From positions 124,001 to 188,000 of the forward strand of contig CALLMF010000002.1 in the NCBI GenBank assembly GCA_938006335.1: a stretch of 64,000 nt of DNA, in the 5' to 3' direction. The notes beneath the pieces were generated by a model. That model was not told the DNA's origin. It did no database searches and saw only the letters and a list, made by a program, of their open reading frames with translations. Source of the stretch: an uncultured Granulosicoccaceae bacterium (lineage in GTDB: Bacteria > Pseudomonadota > Gammaproteobacteria > Granulosicoccales > Granulosicoccaceae). Of this stretch, positions 1 through 8,551 are shown piece by piece. The translations under genes were made by a program, and so were the position numbers. Position 1 is the stretch's first letter, and every line of letters starts with the position of its first letter.

Positions 1-2077
1 CCGGGCTCATGCCGCTGGCTGCAGCCATCATGGCGAGTGCATGCCCGCTGCCCGTAACGCTCTGCTCTCGACTCGCTCGCATCTGAGCGACAAGCTCTCG
101 GATTCGCTGGTGCTCATCGAAGCGCACCGAGCTCAACGTTTCGCCTATCAGCTCATTCAAAGCATCAGCGTTTCGGGCGAGGGCTTTGCCGCGAAGTATC
201 AGATAAGCCGAGGTCAATTGTTCGTTGTCTACTGCACCACGTACCAGCGTGTATGCGCCAAGACCACCGGTGACTTCGGCCTGTCGTACTTGAGTTTTCG
301 CATAATCACGCCCACCAGAGCCGAGCTCGGTCAGGAAGCTCGTGTACAGCGGCAACAGTTGTAACAGCTCGGGATTGATGTCCGGTAATTCGGTCGCCGC
401 ATGCGCGTATACCAGCCCGTTGGTCCCCTGTGCGTACACCACACCCGGCGCACCCGCGATGTCTCGAGATTCTCCTGTGGGAATGTGCAGATCGGGGGGG
501 ACGTCCTCGCGCGTCACTTTGGGCAGAATCTCCGGATCGTCCTCCTGCTGCTGTCGTTCGGCCAGTGCTGCGGCCTTGGCCACGATCTCTTGTGAGCGAT
601 GATCGTCCAGTGAGGATTTCATTCGCGCCAGACGCGCTACTTCTGCTGACTGACGTCGCTGGCTGAGTTCCTGATCCGGCGTCATCACCAAGGTGACGCG
701 ATGAGGGTTGTCGAGAATCAGTTCGCGCACCAGCTTCGGAATGAAGTCGTCGGCTTCGGCGTCGCGGCGCAGACGTTCCAGCGCCGGGTCGAGATCGATA
801 GCGCCGAAGGTATCGCCACGTTGCATGGCTGTTGACAGACCGCTGAGCACGAGTTGCAAGCCGAAGGGCATGCCATCGCCACGAATCTCTCTCTGACTGA
901 GCTCGAGCTGGTGCAACACTGCATTCACCTGGGCACGATCAACACCGTCGCGGGCAACTTGCTCGAGGACCTCGATGATAGCGGCCTCCACGTCATCGCG
1001 CCGCGTTGCCTCGCTGCCTTCGAGACCACAGACAAACACCATCTCGAGTGCACTGTCCTCAAGGCCGCAGAGTGGGGAGGGTGAGCTACCAAGTGTCGAT
1101 TGCTCGAGCGCTTGCATCAGCGGGGACGCGCTGTTGTCGAGCAATACGCTCGACAACAGATGGGCTCGCAATCGAGCATCCAGATCGATACTCTCGCCGA
1201 GCAGCCAACCAATCACGATGTGTGTCTTCTCGCTGGTGTCGTCGTCGTTGAGCGCATAGGACTCCTGTACGCGCATTGGCGCGTGCATGCGTTGCGCTGG
1301 ATCAACGCTGATTTCCCGGTTGAGGGGATCGAAACGACGGAGAGCCCTGTCATCGAAGCGCTCTTGCAACTCCGCAGCGTCGATATTGCCGTACGTCATG
1401 AGCACCGCGTTGGACGGGTGATAGTGTGTTCGATAGAAATCGACAAGATCAGCGTGAGTCAGATTCGGGATGTCTTCCGGATCCCCTCCGCTGTTGAAGT
1501 GATAGGTGTTGTTGGGAAAGAGATGCTTGCTGAGGGTTTGCCACAGCAGGCTGCTCGTCGAGCTCATCGCACCCTTCATTTCGTTGAAGACCACGCCCTT
1601 GTAGACAAGATCGGATGAAGGGTCGTCTGCAATGTCGAACTCGACTCGATGTCCTTCCTGCATGAAATCAAGCTCATCGAGACGTGCGAAGAACACGGCA
1701 TCGAGGTACACATCCAGCAGATTGAAGAAGTCCTTTCGGTTCTGACTGGCAAATGGGTAGGCGGTCCAGTCACTCGATGTGAACGCGTTCATGAAGGTAT
1801 TGAGCGAGCGGCGGATCATCATGAAGAAGGGATCACGCACCGGATAGCGCTCGCTCCCGCACAGCACCGTGTGCTCGAGGATATGCGCAACGCCGGTCGA
1901 GTCCTCCGGCACGGTCCGCAGACCGACAAGAAACACGTTTTCCGGATTGTCGGCCGCCAGGTGGATATGCGGTGTGCCGGTTGCCCGATGTCGAAATTCG
2001 TGGAGCTCGATATCAAGCGACGCGATGTGCCCGGTTCTCAGGTACTCGAAGGCGCTGTGAGGTATCGGCTTGTTCAT
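1..2077 (-). CDS. Insulinase-family (M16C, presequence-protease-like) zinc metallopeptidase, C-terminus beyond window
   Basis: This is an open minus-strand frame with no stop before the left edge, so about 692 N-terminal codons are present; PreP-type enzymes are usually about 970 residues. The inverted zinc motif HILEH lies at residues 65-69, and a downstream glutamate at about 166 (context VVFNEMKG) is the likely third zinc ligand. Flanking segments (AHILEHTVLCGSERYP, FMNAFTSSDWTAYPFAS) are typical of the M16C subfamily. Known M16C enzymes are single-chain, clam-shell peptidases that degrade short unstructured peptides. No signal peptide is seen, so it is probably cytoplasmic. The start is an ATG (MNKPIPH) about 35 nt downstream of a perfect TATAAT on the same strand. 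It is transcribed divergently from the pilin-ankyrin gene. Confidence 0.93.
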   Translation of the reverse strand, partial: MNKPIPHSAFEYLRTGHIASLDIELHEFRHRATGTPHIHLAADNPENVFLVGLRTVPEDSTGVAHILEHTVLCGSERYPVRDPFFMMIRRSLNTFMNAFTSSDWTAYPFASQNRKDFFNLLDVYLDAVFFARLDELDFMQEGHRVEFDIADDPSSDLVYKGVVFNEMKGAMSSTSSLLWQTLSKHLFPNNTYHFNSGGDPEDIPNLTHADLVDFYRTHYHPSNAVLMTYGNIDAAELQERFDDRALRRFDPLNREISVDPAQRMHAPMRVQESYALNDDDTSEKTHIVIGWLLGESIDLDARLRAHLLSSVLLDNSASPLMQALEQSTLGSSPSPLCGLEDSALEMVFVCGLEGSEATRRDDVEAAIIEVLEQVARDGVDRAQVNAVLHQLELSQREIRGDGMPFGLQLVLSGLSTAMQRGDTFGAIDLDPALERLRRDAEADDFIPKLVRELILDNPHRVTLVMTPDQELSQRRQSAEVARLARMKSSLDDHRSQEIVAKAAALAERQQQEDDPEILPKVTREDVPPDLHIPTGESRDIAGAPGVVYAQGTNGLVYAHAATELPDINPELLQLLPLYTSFLTELGSGGRDYAKTQVRQAEVTGGLGAYTLVRGAVDNEQLTSAYLILRGKALARNADALNELIGETLSSVRFDEHQRIRELVAQMRASREQSVTGSGHALAMMAAASGMSP

Positions 2078-2111
2078 CGGTCGTGGGGAGCTTCAAATCA
2101 GGAGGACACTT

Positions 2112-2117
2112 ATTATA
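2112..2117 (-). promoter_or_regulatory. Putative -10 box (TATAAT) for the M16C peptidase
   Basis: A perfect TATAAT reads on the minus strand 35 nt before the ATG of the peptidase. A convincing -35 hexamer at 16-18 bp was not found. The AT-rich patch stands out in a GC-rich genome. It also argues that the divergent ankyrin gene starts well downstream of 2070. Confidence 0.4.
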
Positions 2118-2312
2118 TGGGTTGGGGCGTACAGCGGATCTGCAAGGCACTCCCGCACGCTCGGTTTCAAGTTCTTGAGTCCTCGAGCCGATAAAAGGCT
2201 CAAAGGGCGCGATCTGTCCGTGCCAGTGCGCGAGTCGACGGGGTCTCCGTGGGTTCACGCCGATTTCTGCCGCCACGGCAACCTCCTCGATATAGCCGGT
2301 ACCTTCAGTCTC

Positions 2313-4076
2313 GTGAAACTTCTGGTCATATTGATAACGATGATGGCCGCCGGAGCAGGGGCCCTTCATTCCTGGCATAAGCGAAACCTGTTCATCGAGG
2401 CCTCGCTACTCAGCGAAGCCTTTTCGGTGACCTCCCGGGCGAAATTGCGCGTCTCCGACTACTACGTGGCCGAAGGGGTCATGCCGCACGACAACGCCTC
2501 GGCCTCATTGCCTCCACCGCAGAGCCTGTATGGGGCAAACGTAAAGCGGGTCAGCGTCGGGCGTGGCGGTACCCTCATCGTCGATTTCGCCGATGAGATC
2601 GGTGCTCGCAGCATGGTATTTACTCCGTTGGTCAACGCGGGTAGCGGTCTGCTCAGCTGGAGTTGCTCAAGTGACTCCATCGATCCCGCAGTCCTCGAAA
2701 AACTCGAACAACGATGCAACTATCTGCCAGCTACCCTGGAAAGTGAGCTCATGCGCGCCATCACCGATGGTGACAACGGCGAAGTTCGCTCTCTGCTGTC
2801 GCGCGGGGCTGCGCCGGACCAGGTGATCAACGGAAATACGCCCTTGATGCTGGCCGCCAAAACCGGCGACGTCGACATGGTGCGAGCCCTGCTCGATGCT
2901 GGCGCCCATGTCGACAACGCCGCCATCAACGTCGAGTTGCGTACGCCATTGATGGTGGCCATCGCTGGCGACAAAGCGGATATTGCAGGTGAACTGCTGG
3001 CCCGAGGGGCCTCACTCACCCGTAAGGATTTTCGCGGCAAAACCGCACTTGACCACGCCATGGAGACCGATCAACGTCTTGGCGGTACGCGCTACTCACT
3101 CATGGTGTCTGCTGCTTTCAATCCCCAGTTTGCAGGTCGGGAGTCGGGCAATGAAGACATCGCATTGCCACCCGAGGAACGGCGCGACCAACTGGTGAGT
3201 TTCTACCAGGAACTCTGGCAGGCAGCACAGGATTGCCACGTCAAGAGAATCGCTTCTTTGCTTGCTGCGGAGAATGATCTCGAAAGTCCGGAAATCGTAG
3301 CTGGAGAATTGCTCGGCACCCACATTCGCACGCCTGCCTGCCGATCGGCGCTGCAGTCACACATCATGTCAAAGTCCAGCTTCCAGCTGGCGCGGGATGC
3401 CCGATTCTCACGTACCATCAGAGCCTGTGAGCGTGCCGAGGCAGAACGCTTGCTGCGGCGCCACCCGGAGATCGATCCGTTCCAGTTGTTCGACGGCGTG
3501 TCGCATCTGGATCGCGCGGTCGCTGTGGGTTGTACCGAAATCGTGACCCTGTTCATTCGCGAGCGAGATCTTCAGGGCAGTATTCCGGACAGCATTCTGA
3601 TGGACGCGCTCGGCGAGACACCACGCAACGCACTCGTACCGATGATTGGCACGCTGCTAGCTGCTGGCGCGGACATGCAATGGCGTTCATCCGATGGCTC
3701 TACGGTGCTGGGTGCTGCTATTGGACGGGAGCAGCCAGTCGTGGCGAAAGTACTCATCGACAGTGGCGCCGATGTCAATACGCCAAGCGCAGACGGGTCA
3801 ACGCCGTTGATTGCGGCCGCCAAGAAAGGGTATGACCACCTGGTGCGGGATCTGATCAACGAGGGTGCCGATCTTGATCGTCGGGACTCACTTGGGCGCA
3901 CCGCGCTGATTGCCGCGGTCGCCAGCGAGAACTCGCGCGTGGCCGATCTGTTGATTCGTGCGGGTGCGGACCCAGGGATCCGCGACAACAATGGCGTTGA
4001 TGCGCTGGTGCTGCTCGATAGGCGGGACAGTCGCCGTCTTCGTCACGTGCTGGGCACCGGCAGTTCCGACTTCTAG
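2313..4076 (+). CDS. Membrane-anchored pilin-like domain fused to ankyrin repeats
   Basis: From a GTG start the protein has 587 residues. A hydrophobic segment (KLLVILITMMAAGAGAL, about residues 2-18) is followed by a type IV pilin-like globular part (about 25-140). That part has the alphaC-like SRAKLRVSDYYVAEG stretch, the pattern W-S-C at 116-118, and a C-terminal C-x-YLPA at 135-140, which matches the disulfide end of PilA-type pilins. Ankyrin repeats follow (TPLMLAAKTGDVDMVRALLDAG and similar) at about 150-255 and again at about 430-580, with a degenerate middle. No canonical prepilin peptidase site (GFTLIE) is seen. Start choice is uncertain: the frame is open to an ATG at 2070, but that would overlap the divergent peptidase start and its promoter; ATG 2340 is another option. 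Function is unknown; ankyrin repeats suggest protein binding. Confidence 0.75.
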   Translation: MKLLVILITMMAAGAGALHSWHKRNLFIEASLLSEAFSVTSRAKLRVSDYYVAEGVMPHDNASASLPPPQSLYGANVKRVSVGRGGTLIVDFADEIGARSMVFTPLVNAGSGLLSWSCSSDSIDPAVLEKLEQRCNYLPATLESELMRAITDGDNGEVRSLLSRGAAPDQVINGNTPLMLAAKTGDVDMVRALLDAGAHVDNAAINVELRTPLMVAIAGDKADIAGELLARGASLTRKDFRGKTALDHAMETDQRLGGTRYSLMVSAAFNPQFAGRESGNEDIALPPEERRDQLVSFYQELWQAAQDCHVKRIASLLAAENDLESPEIVAGELLGTHIRTPACRSALQSHIMSKSSFQLARDARFSRTIRACERAEAERLLRRHPEIDPFQLFDGVSHLDRAVAVGCTEIVTLFIRERDLQGSIPDSILMDALGETPRNALVPMIGTLLAAGADMQWRSSDGSTVLGAAIGREQPVVAKVLIDSGADVNTPSADGSTPLIAAAKKGYDHLVRDLINEGADLDRRDSLGRTALIAAVASENSRVADLLIRAGADPGIRDNNGVDALVLLDRRDSRRLRHVLGTGSSDF

Positions 4077-4113
4077 CCGGATCTGGCGGCTACTTGCGGA
4101 CAGGGCACTAGCG

Positions 4114-5706
4114 TCAGTCCAGGTACAGGGTACCCATGAACGACGGGTTGACGAAGGTGAAGTCCACGTCCTGACTTTCCTCGGTGCGCGATGGGTGAGC
4201 CCATCCCCATTTGCTGTCTCTTGCGCCGCCATCGTCGTCATCGTTGATCTGCAACTCGAAGCCGAACGGTCTGCCAATCTCGATATTGACACTGTCCAGC
4301 TCGACCCGAATCTCGTAGACGTCCTGCTCGTAGCGGGTACGACGAATGCCGTCAGGTCCGATGCCAGGCCCAGTCTGGAAGTCGACCAGCGGGATGACCT
4401 CGCTGGTAAACGGCCCTGGCATGTATCCGGCGATGCTGTTGGAGTTGGGGCTACGTGTTGTGCCAGGTTCCAGCAGAGGGATGATCAGATGGTGGTCATC
4501 ATCATCACCGTAGGTCGATTCCCGGCTGTAGTCGCCGTCGAGAAAAAGTTCGACGCCATCATCTTGCCAGAAGAGGGGACCGTCGCTCTGGCGCTCCCCG
4601 TCGTCATCGACCAGTACGACAACATAGAGGTACTCGCCATCGTGCATGGCACCCCAGCGCCGATAGGGCGTACCGTCGGGGGCTTCGGCCCCCAGGTCGA
4701 TCATCAGGTGATTGATACCCAAGGCGGTGCCCGCTGAATCCACCTGCACCGCATCGGCCCATTCGCCGCTCAGTGCGCCGTTCGCATCCAGTGTTACGCC
4801 CTCACCGTCGATGTCAGGCGCATCGGATTGGGCGATTCGCGGAACGAACACGTCTGCCGCTGCTTGAACGACGGGGTCCTTGTCGTTCTCGTCGGAGGAG
4901 TCTTCCGGCTCCGGGTCGTCTTGCGCGTCTGAGTCGTCATCCGGGGTGTTGTCTGAGTCGTCGACCGGAGTACCGTCATCGCTCGTGTCGTCGTCTGAGT
5001 CGTCGACCGGAGTACTGTCATCGCTCGTGTCGTCGTCTGCGTCGTCGACCGGAGTACTGTCATCGCTCGTGTCGTCGTCTGCGTCGTCTGCGTCGTCTGC
5101 GTCGTCTACAGGCGCGTTGGCATCGGGCGCGTCTTCCGGTTCCGGTGTGGTCACCGGTACGTCGGCAGGGTCTACCGTATCGGGTGTATCGACGACATCA
5201 TCGTCAGATGGCGTGTCTTCCACAATGACGTCAGCAGGGGTCTGCTCGGTCGGAAAGGGGTTGGTACCTGCGACAAGTTCATCGAAGTTCGATACGCCAT
5301 CCCCATCCGAGTCGATGTCGTAGTCATAGCGTGAAGATTCGATGAAGACCGCTCGGCCATCGGGACCTATCTCCACTTGCTGAACCATACGCGCCAGGGC
5401 CAGTGAGCCCCGGGTCATGTCGCTGACCCACAGGACATCGATATCGATCGTCGAGCCCGCGACTACTTGCACAGTGCCGGACCATAGGGCTCCTTCTTGA
5501 TCGACCACCGACATCGATACGGTCTGACCGGTCGACAAGGTGACCTCGGGCCGCAACGTGTTCCGATCAATAGCGCGTGATTGCCACAGCGTATCAGGTG
5601 CGGACACAGCGACTGCAGGATCGCTACTGGCGCTTTCGCCGCTGCACGCGCTCAGCACAAGGGCTGCGAGAACTGCCCCGGTGAGGGGTGCGTATCGATG
5701 GTTCAT
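4114..5706 (-). CDS. Asp-rich surface lipoprotein with calcium-type repeat and CBM9-like C-terminal domain
   Basis: 530 residues. The lipobox LVLSAC gives a lipid-anchored Cys near residue 21. A beta-rich N-terminal part is followed by a thrombospondin type-3-like motif (DIDSDGDGVSNFDELVAGTNPF) that probably binds calcium. A long Asp/Thr/Pro linker includes three 14-residue repeats of the TPVDD(A/S)DDDTSDD(S/G) type. The last 230 or so residues resemble a carbohydrate-binding family 9 fold (DIDGEGVTLDANGALSGEW, DDGVELFLDGDYS, FGFELQINDDDDGG). The gene overlaps the upstream 5703-6362 gene by 4 nt (ATGA), so the two are translationally coupled. CBM9-like domains bind sugars or serve in surface adhesion. 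An enzymatic domain is not visible. The natural ligand is unknown. Confidence 0.85.
   Translation of the reverse strand: MNHRYAPLTGAVLAALVLSACSGESASSDPAVAVSAPDTLWQSRAIDRNTLRPEVTLSTGQTVSMSVVDQEGALWSGTVQVVAGSTIDIDVLWVSDMTRGSLALARMVQQVEIGPDGRAVFIESSRYDYDIDSDGDGVSNFDELVAGTNPFPTEQTPADVIVEDTPSDDDVVDTPDTVDPADVPVTTPEPEDAPDANAPVDDADDADDADDDTSDDSTPVDDADDDTSDDSTPVDDSDDDTSDDGTPVDDSDNTPDDDSDAQDDPEPEDSSDENDKDPVVQAAADVFVPRIAQSDAPDIDGEGVTLDANGALSGEWADAVQVDSAGTALGINHLMIDLGAEAPDGTPYRRWGAMHDGEYLYVVVLVDDDGERQSDGPLFWQDDGVELFLDGDYSRESTYGDDDDHHLIIPLLEPGTTRSPNSNSIAGYMPGPFTSEVIPLVDFQTGPGIGPDGIRRTRYEQDVYEIRVELDSVNIEIGRPFGFELQINDDDDGGARDSKWGWAHPSRTEESQDVDFTFVNPSFMGTLYLD
4957..5082 (-). repeat. Three tandem 42-bp repeats coding for an Asp-rich 14-residue unit
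   Basis: Three near-identical 42-bp units (4957-4998, 4999-5040, 5041-5082) are followed by about three 9-bp copies of a gtcgtctgc unit. They stay in frame within the lipoprotein gene, so copy number can change linker length without a frameshift. Confidence 0.85.
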
Positions 5707-6362
5707 CGTGGCTCCCCCAGAGTAATGGTGAGTGGAACCGTGTTTTCACCGCCACCAGAACCTCCATCGCTACCACCACCGGCGGCAGCGGCCAGGGCGC
5801 CGACAGCAACGACTCCGAGCGCTATGTGCCACCACTTCACCGTGCTTTCGGTACCGAGAGCTTCGCCGCCTCTGGCGGTGGCCGCGGGTACTACTGCAGC
5901 CGTGTCTCTGTCATCATCTTCGAGTGTGAGGGGAGCTGCAACAGAGGCAGGTGTGAGCGAGCGGATCAGCGGATCAAAGGCATATCCGAATACGGTGCGG
6001 TTACCGCCTTCGTCGCGGGCTTGCACGTAGTACTCGATGGCGCGCAGATCCTCCGGGTTGGTGGTGACCGTTGCACTGAAATAGCTGGTGCTACCGAGGG
6101 TGAGCATGGTCTCCGGTTCAAACGCGCTTTGGCCGCTACGACGGTGATACAGGGTCACATCGACAAGCTCGCGGTCATCAACCACTTGTGCGGTGAAGAC
6201 CTGATTGCGGGCGGCTTCTGAAGAACTGATCTCCTCCAACTCGATCGTCGGGGGCTCGGCGTCCGGCAGTGCGTTGCCCAACGACTGGGCCTGTACCGTC
6301 GTGGACCAGATCTGGCAGATCGCCACGAGGGCGGAAAGCGTCAGCTTGAGGGTCGCGCGCAT
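5703..6362 (-). CDS. Exported Ig-like protein with C-terminal membrane segment
   Basis: 219 residues. It has an N-terminal signal peptide (hydrophobic LKLTLSALVAICQIW, probable cleavage after VQA). An Ig/FN3-like beta domain follows at about 38-130, containing the 'VDDRELVDVTLYHRRSG' and 'EYYVQARDEGGNRT' strand patterns seen in bacterial Ig-like modules. One transmembrane helix (WWHIALGVVAVGALAAAA, about 178-195) precedes a Gly/Ser-rich tail. It is the first gene of a two-gene operon with the CBM9-like lipoprotein. The pair probably forms a surface or envelope structure, but no specific function can be assigned. An envelope-assembly partner for the lipoprotein is one guess. Confidence 0.75.
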   Translation of the reverse strand: MRATLKLTLSALVAICQIWSTTVQAQSLGNALPDAEPPTIELEEISSSEAARNQVFTAQVVDDRELVDVTLYHRRSGQSAFEPETMLTLGSTSYFSATVTTNPEDLRAIEYYVQARDEGGNRTVFGYAFDPLIRSLTPASVAAPLTLEDDDRDTAAVVPAATARGGEALGTESTVKWWHIALGVVAVGALAAAAGGGSDGGSGGGENTVPLTITLGEPR

Positions 6363-6499
6363 GGGATTGAAGCGCTATGTGGGATTGCCCGCAGTATACG
6401 GTCGACGGCCGGTTTCACCGTGAGCTCTGCATCGCTTCCGCGCTACAAATTGGTCATCACGGTAAATAAACCGGACCTGTGTCACGGCCCGAAACGCCG

Positions 6500-7012
6500 C
6501 TAGGCGAGTCGGATATCAGGCCTTTGATCACGCCGCTGATACAACGGATGCAGCGGCTCGCCGGTCTTGCCAAGCCCGAAGCAATAGGCTTTCAGGCTGT
6601 TTTCGCTCAGTAAATGTCTCATTTGCTGGCTGCGTAGATGGTGCCGCCCATGTGATCCCCAGGCGGCAACGATGAGCTGAGCCCGCCCGGCGGAGTGCAG
6701 TAATGTCAGATCGTTGACGAGTGACAGCGGCCGTCGCCTCTTCTTCATCACCGCAGGTTGGGTGGCTCGCACGTCGAACAGATTGACCATGATCATCGCG
6801 CCGTAGCCCCAGTCGTCGACGAAGTTCCTGCAGCGTCGAATGGTCGGGTCATCATGGTCGGCATCGGCGGTCGATGGATTGAGCCCGATGAACGTGACGA
6901 CGCCACGTTCTGGCTGCCAGCTTCGCCACAGCACATGACGGTAGTGCCTGCAGCCCGAAAACGCAGCGCCTGAAGGTGTGTTCAGATCAGCGGTCGGGGC
7001 AGGGCGAGGCAC
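6500..7012 (-). CDS. DUF1643 domain-containing protein
   Basis: 170 residues covering a single DUF1643 domain, recognised by FIGLNPSTADADHDDPTIRRC near residue 42 and by LIVAAWGSHG. The family is conserved in bacteria and phages and has no established reaction. The apparent start is a GTG at 7012 that touches the hairpin following urtE. The first 14 residues are poorly conserved, so the true start could be slightly later. It is on the same strand as the urt operon but separated from it by that hairpin. Confidence 0.85.
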   Translation of the reverse strand: MPRPAPTADLNTPSGAAFSGCRHYRHVLWRSWQPERGVVTFIGLNPSTADADHDDPTIRRCRNFVDDWGYGAMIMVNLFDVRATQPAVMKKRRRPLSLVNDLTLLHSAGRAQLIVAAWGSHGRHHLRSQQMRHLLSENSLKAYCFGLGKTGEPLHPLYQRRDQRPDIRLA

Positions 7013-7041
7013 TAGTGGTCTGCAAGGTGACAGACCACTAG
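7012..7041 (-). terminator. Hairpin after urtE
   Basis: A perfect 11-bp inverted repeat (CTAGTGGTCTG and its complement, 8-nt loop) contains the urtE stop codon. There is no T-run after it, so it may work with Rho or protect the 3' end of the mRNA rather than terminate alone. Confidence 0.55.
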
Positions 7042-7730
7042 ACCGTCAGGTAGCGGGCAACCAGCTGGTCGTCCAGCGACGACATCTCGCCGGAAGCCAC
7101 GACACTTCCGCGATCCATGATCGCAAAGCGGTCTCCAACACGACGAGCGAAAGGGAGCTTTTGTTCGACAATAAGTACCTTCAAACCAATCTCCTCGTGC
7201 AAGCGCCGGATGATATCGCCGATCTCCGCGACGATATTCGGTTGTATACCCTCAGCAGGTTCATCGAGCAAGAGTACATCCGGCTGCGTTGCCAGCGCAC
7301 GCCCAATGGCGAGCTGTTGCTGCTGACCGCCTGAAAGATCCCCGCCGCGACGGCTCTTCATCTCCGCCAGGACCGGAAAGAGCGAATGAATTTCCTCGGG
7401 GATGCTGCGCTGCTTGTCGCGTCTGGCAGGCAGTCCGATCTTCAGGTTTTCTTCCACAGTAAGCATCGGGAAGATCTGTCGGCCCTGAGGCACGTAACCA
7501 ATGCCAGCCGTGGCGCGCTTCTCTGCTGACAATCGAGTGATGTCACTGCCTGCGAGCGACACCGAGCCTCGCTTGGGCGTGAGCAAGCCGGTAATACACT
7601 GCAGCAGCGTCGTCTTGCCGACTCCGTTACGTCCCATCAGCACAGTACAACCATCGTCCACTTCAAGGTCTACGCCACGTAGCGTGTGGGACGATCCGTA
7701 GTATTGCTCCAGCGCAGATACCTTGAGCAT
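7038..7730 (-). CDS. urtE: Urea ABC transporter ATP-binding subunit UrtE
   Basis: 230 residues from the ATG at 7730 (MLKVSALEQYYGSSHTL). The frame extends further upstream but only as a shadow inside urtD. Walker A is GRNGVGKTT, the signature is LSGGQQQQLAIGRAL, and Walker B is DVLLLDEPAEGIQPN; the 'EGIQPNIV' extension is typical of UrtE. It forms the cytoplasmic ATPase pair with UrtD, energising high-affinity urea uptake. Its start overlaps the urtD stop by 1 nt (TGATG). It is the last gene of urtABCDE. Confidence 0.97.
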   Translation of the reverse strand: MLKVSALEQYYGSSHTLRGVDLEVDDGCTVLMGRNGVGKTTLLQCITGLLTPKRGSVSLAGSDITRLSAEKRATAGIGYVPQGRQIFPMLTVEENLKIGLPARRDKQRSIPEEIHSLFPVLAEMKSRRGGDLSGGQQQQLAIGRALATQPDVLLLDEPAEGIQPNIVAEIGDIIRRLHEEIGLKVLIVEQKLPFARRVGDRFAIMDRGSVVASGEMSSLDDQLVARYLTV

Positions 7731-8551
7731 CAGATCGCCTCCGTTGCCTGGGTGCCGAGGTACACCTCGCGCACGCGGGCATTGGACTGAATGTGAGCCA
7801 TGCTTCCCTCTGCGAGTACCGCCCCCTGGTGCAACACCGTGACGGGCGCGTCGAGTGCGCGGACAAAATCCATGTCGTGTTCCACGACCACGATGGCGTG
7901 ATCGCCGGCGAGCTGCTTGAGCAGTTCTATGGTGCGGTCCATTTCCTGGTGCGTCATGCCGGCTGCTGGTTCGTCGATGAGCAGTAGCAGCGGGTTCTGC
8001 ATGATCAGCATACCGATCTCCAGCCACTGCTTCTGGCCGTGCGACAAGGTCGAAGCGAGGACGGGCAAGTGATCCTTCAGGCCAATGATTTCGGCAAGCT
8101 CCTCGATACGCTCCTGTTCGTCCACGGTCAGCCATGCCCGGAGTGTGGACCACACCCCACGTGGGCCTGCCTTCGCAAGTTCGAGGTTGTCGAAGACGGA
8201 CAGGTTCTCGAACACGGTGGGTCGCTGAAACTTGCGCCCGATGCCGGCTTCGGCGATCTCGGCCTCGGTCATTCTCAGTAGATTCATCCTGCGGCCAAAC
8301 CAGGCGGAGCCGGTATCCGGGCGCGTCTTGCCGGTGATGATGTCCATCATCGTGGTCTTGCCGGCGCCGTTGGGTCCGATAACCGCGCGCAGTTCTCCGG
8401 TGTTGACGTAGAAGTTCAGACCGTTGATGGCCTTGAAGCCATCAAACGACACAGATATGTCCTCCATATACAAGGCTGTCCCTCGCGACAGATCCAGATC
8501 GTCTACCTGACGTGGAATCAGGAATTCGAAGGTCTTGTCCCGACGCATCAT
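7730..8551 (-). CDS. urtD: Urea ABC transporter ATP-binding subunit UrtD
   Basis: 273 residues. Walker A is GPNGAGKTTMMDIITGKTRPDTG, the signature is LSHGQKQWLEIGMLIMQ, and Walker B is LLLIDEPAAGMT; the SHGQKQWLEIG signature and the EAGIGRKFQRPTVF segment are characteristic of UrtD. Branched-chain-amino-acid-type ATPase subunit working with UrtE on the UrtB/UrtC permease. It overlaps urtC by 4 nt (ATGA) and urtE by 1 nt, indicating translational coupling. Confidence 0.97.
   Translation of the reverse strand: MMRRDKTFEFLIPRQVDDLDLSRGTALYMEDISVSFDGFKAINGLNFYVNTGELRAVIGPNGAGKTTMMDIITGKTRPDTGSAWFGRRMNLLRMTEAEIAEAGIGRKFQRPTVFENLSVFDNLELAKAGPRGVWSTLRAWLTVDEQERIEELAEIIGLKDHLPVLASTLSHGQKQWLEIGMLIMQNPLLLLIDEPAAGMTHQEMDRTIELLKQLAGDHAIVVVEHDMDFVRALDAPVTVLHQGAVLAEGSMAHIQSNARVREVYLGTQATEAI

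Noticed and set aside
1100-2194. Plus-strand open frames (172 and 181 codons) opposite the M16C peptidase
   Set aside because: They mirror the conserved zinc peptidase sequence and have no independent features.
2070-2312. An upstream extension of the ankyrin gene to ATG 2070
   Set aside because: The extra 81 codons overlap the divergent M16C start and promoter and have no coding character.
4957-5082. Regular 42-bp repeats that could suggest a CRISPR array
   Set aside because: Units are directly adjacent with no spacers and are in-frame coding repeats.
4880-5323. A Ser-rich plus-strand frame opposite the Asp-rich linker
   Set aside because: It only mirrors the Asp codons (GAC/GTC) on the opposite strand; there is no start signal or secretion leader.
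7731-8153. An upstream extension of urtE to a start at 8153
   Set aside because: It runs through urtD in another frame and is Arg/His-rich; the ATG at 7730 matches UrtE starts and overlaps the urtD stop.
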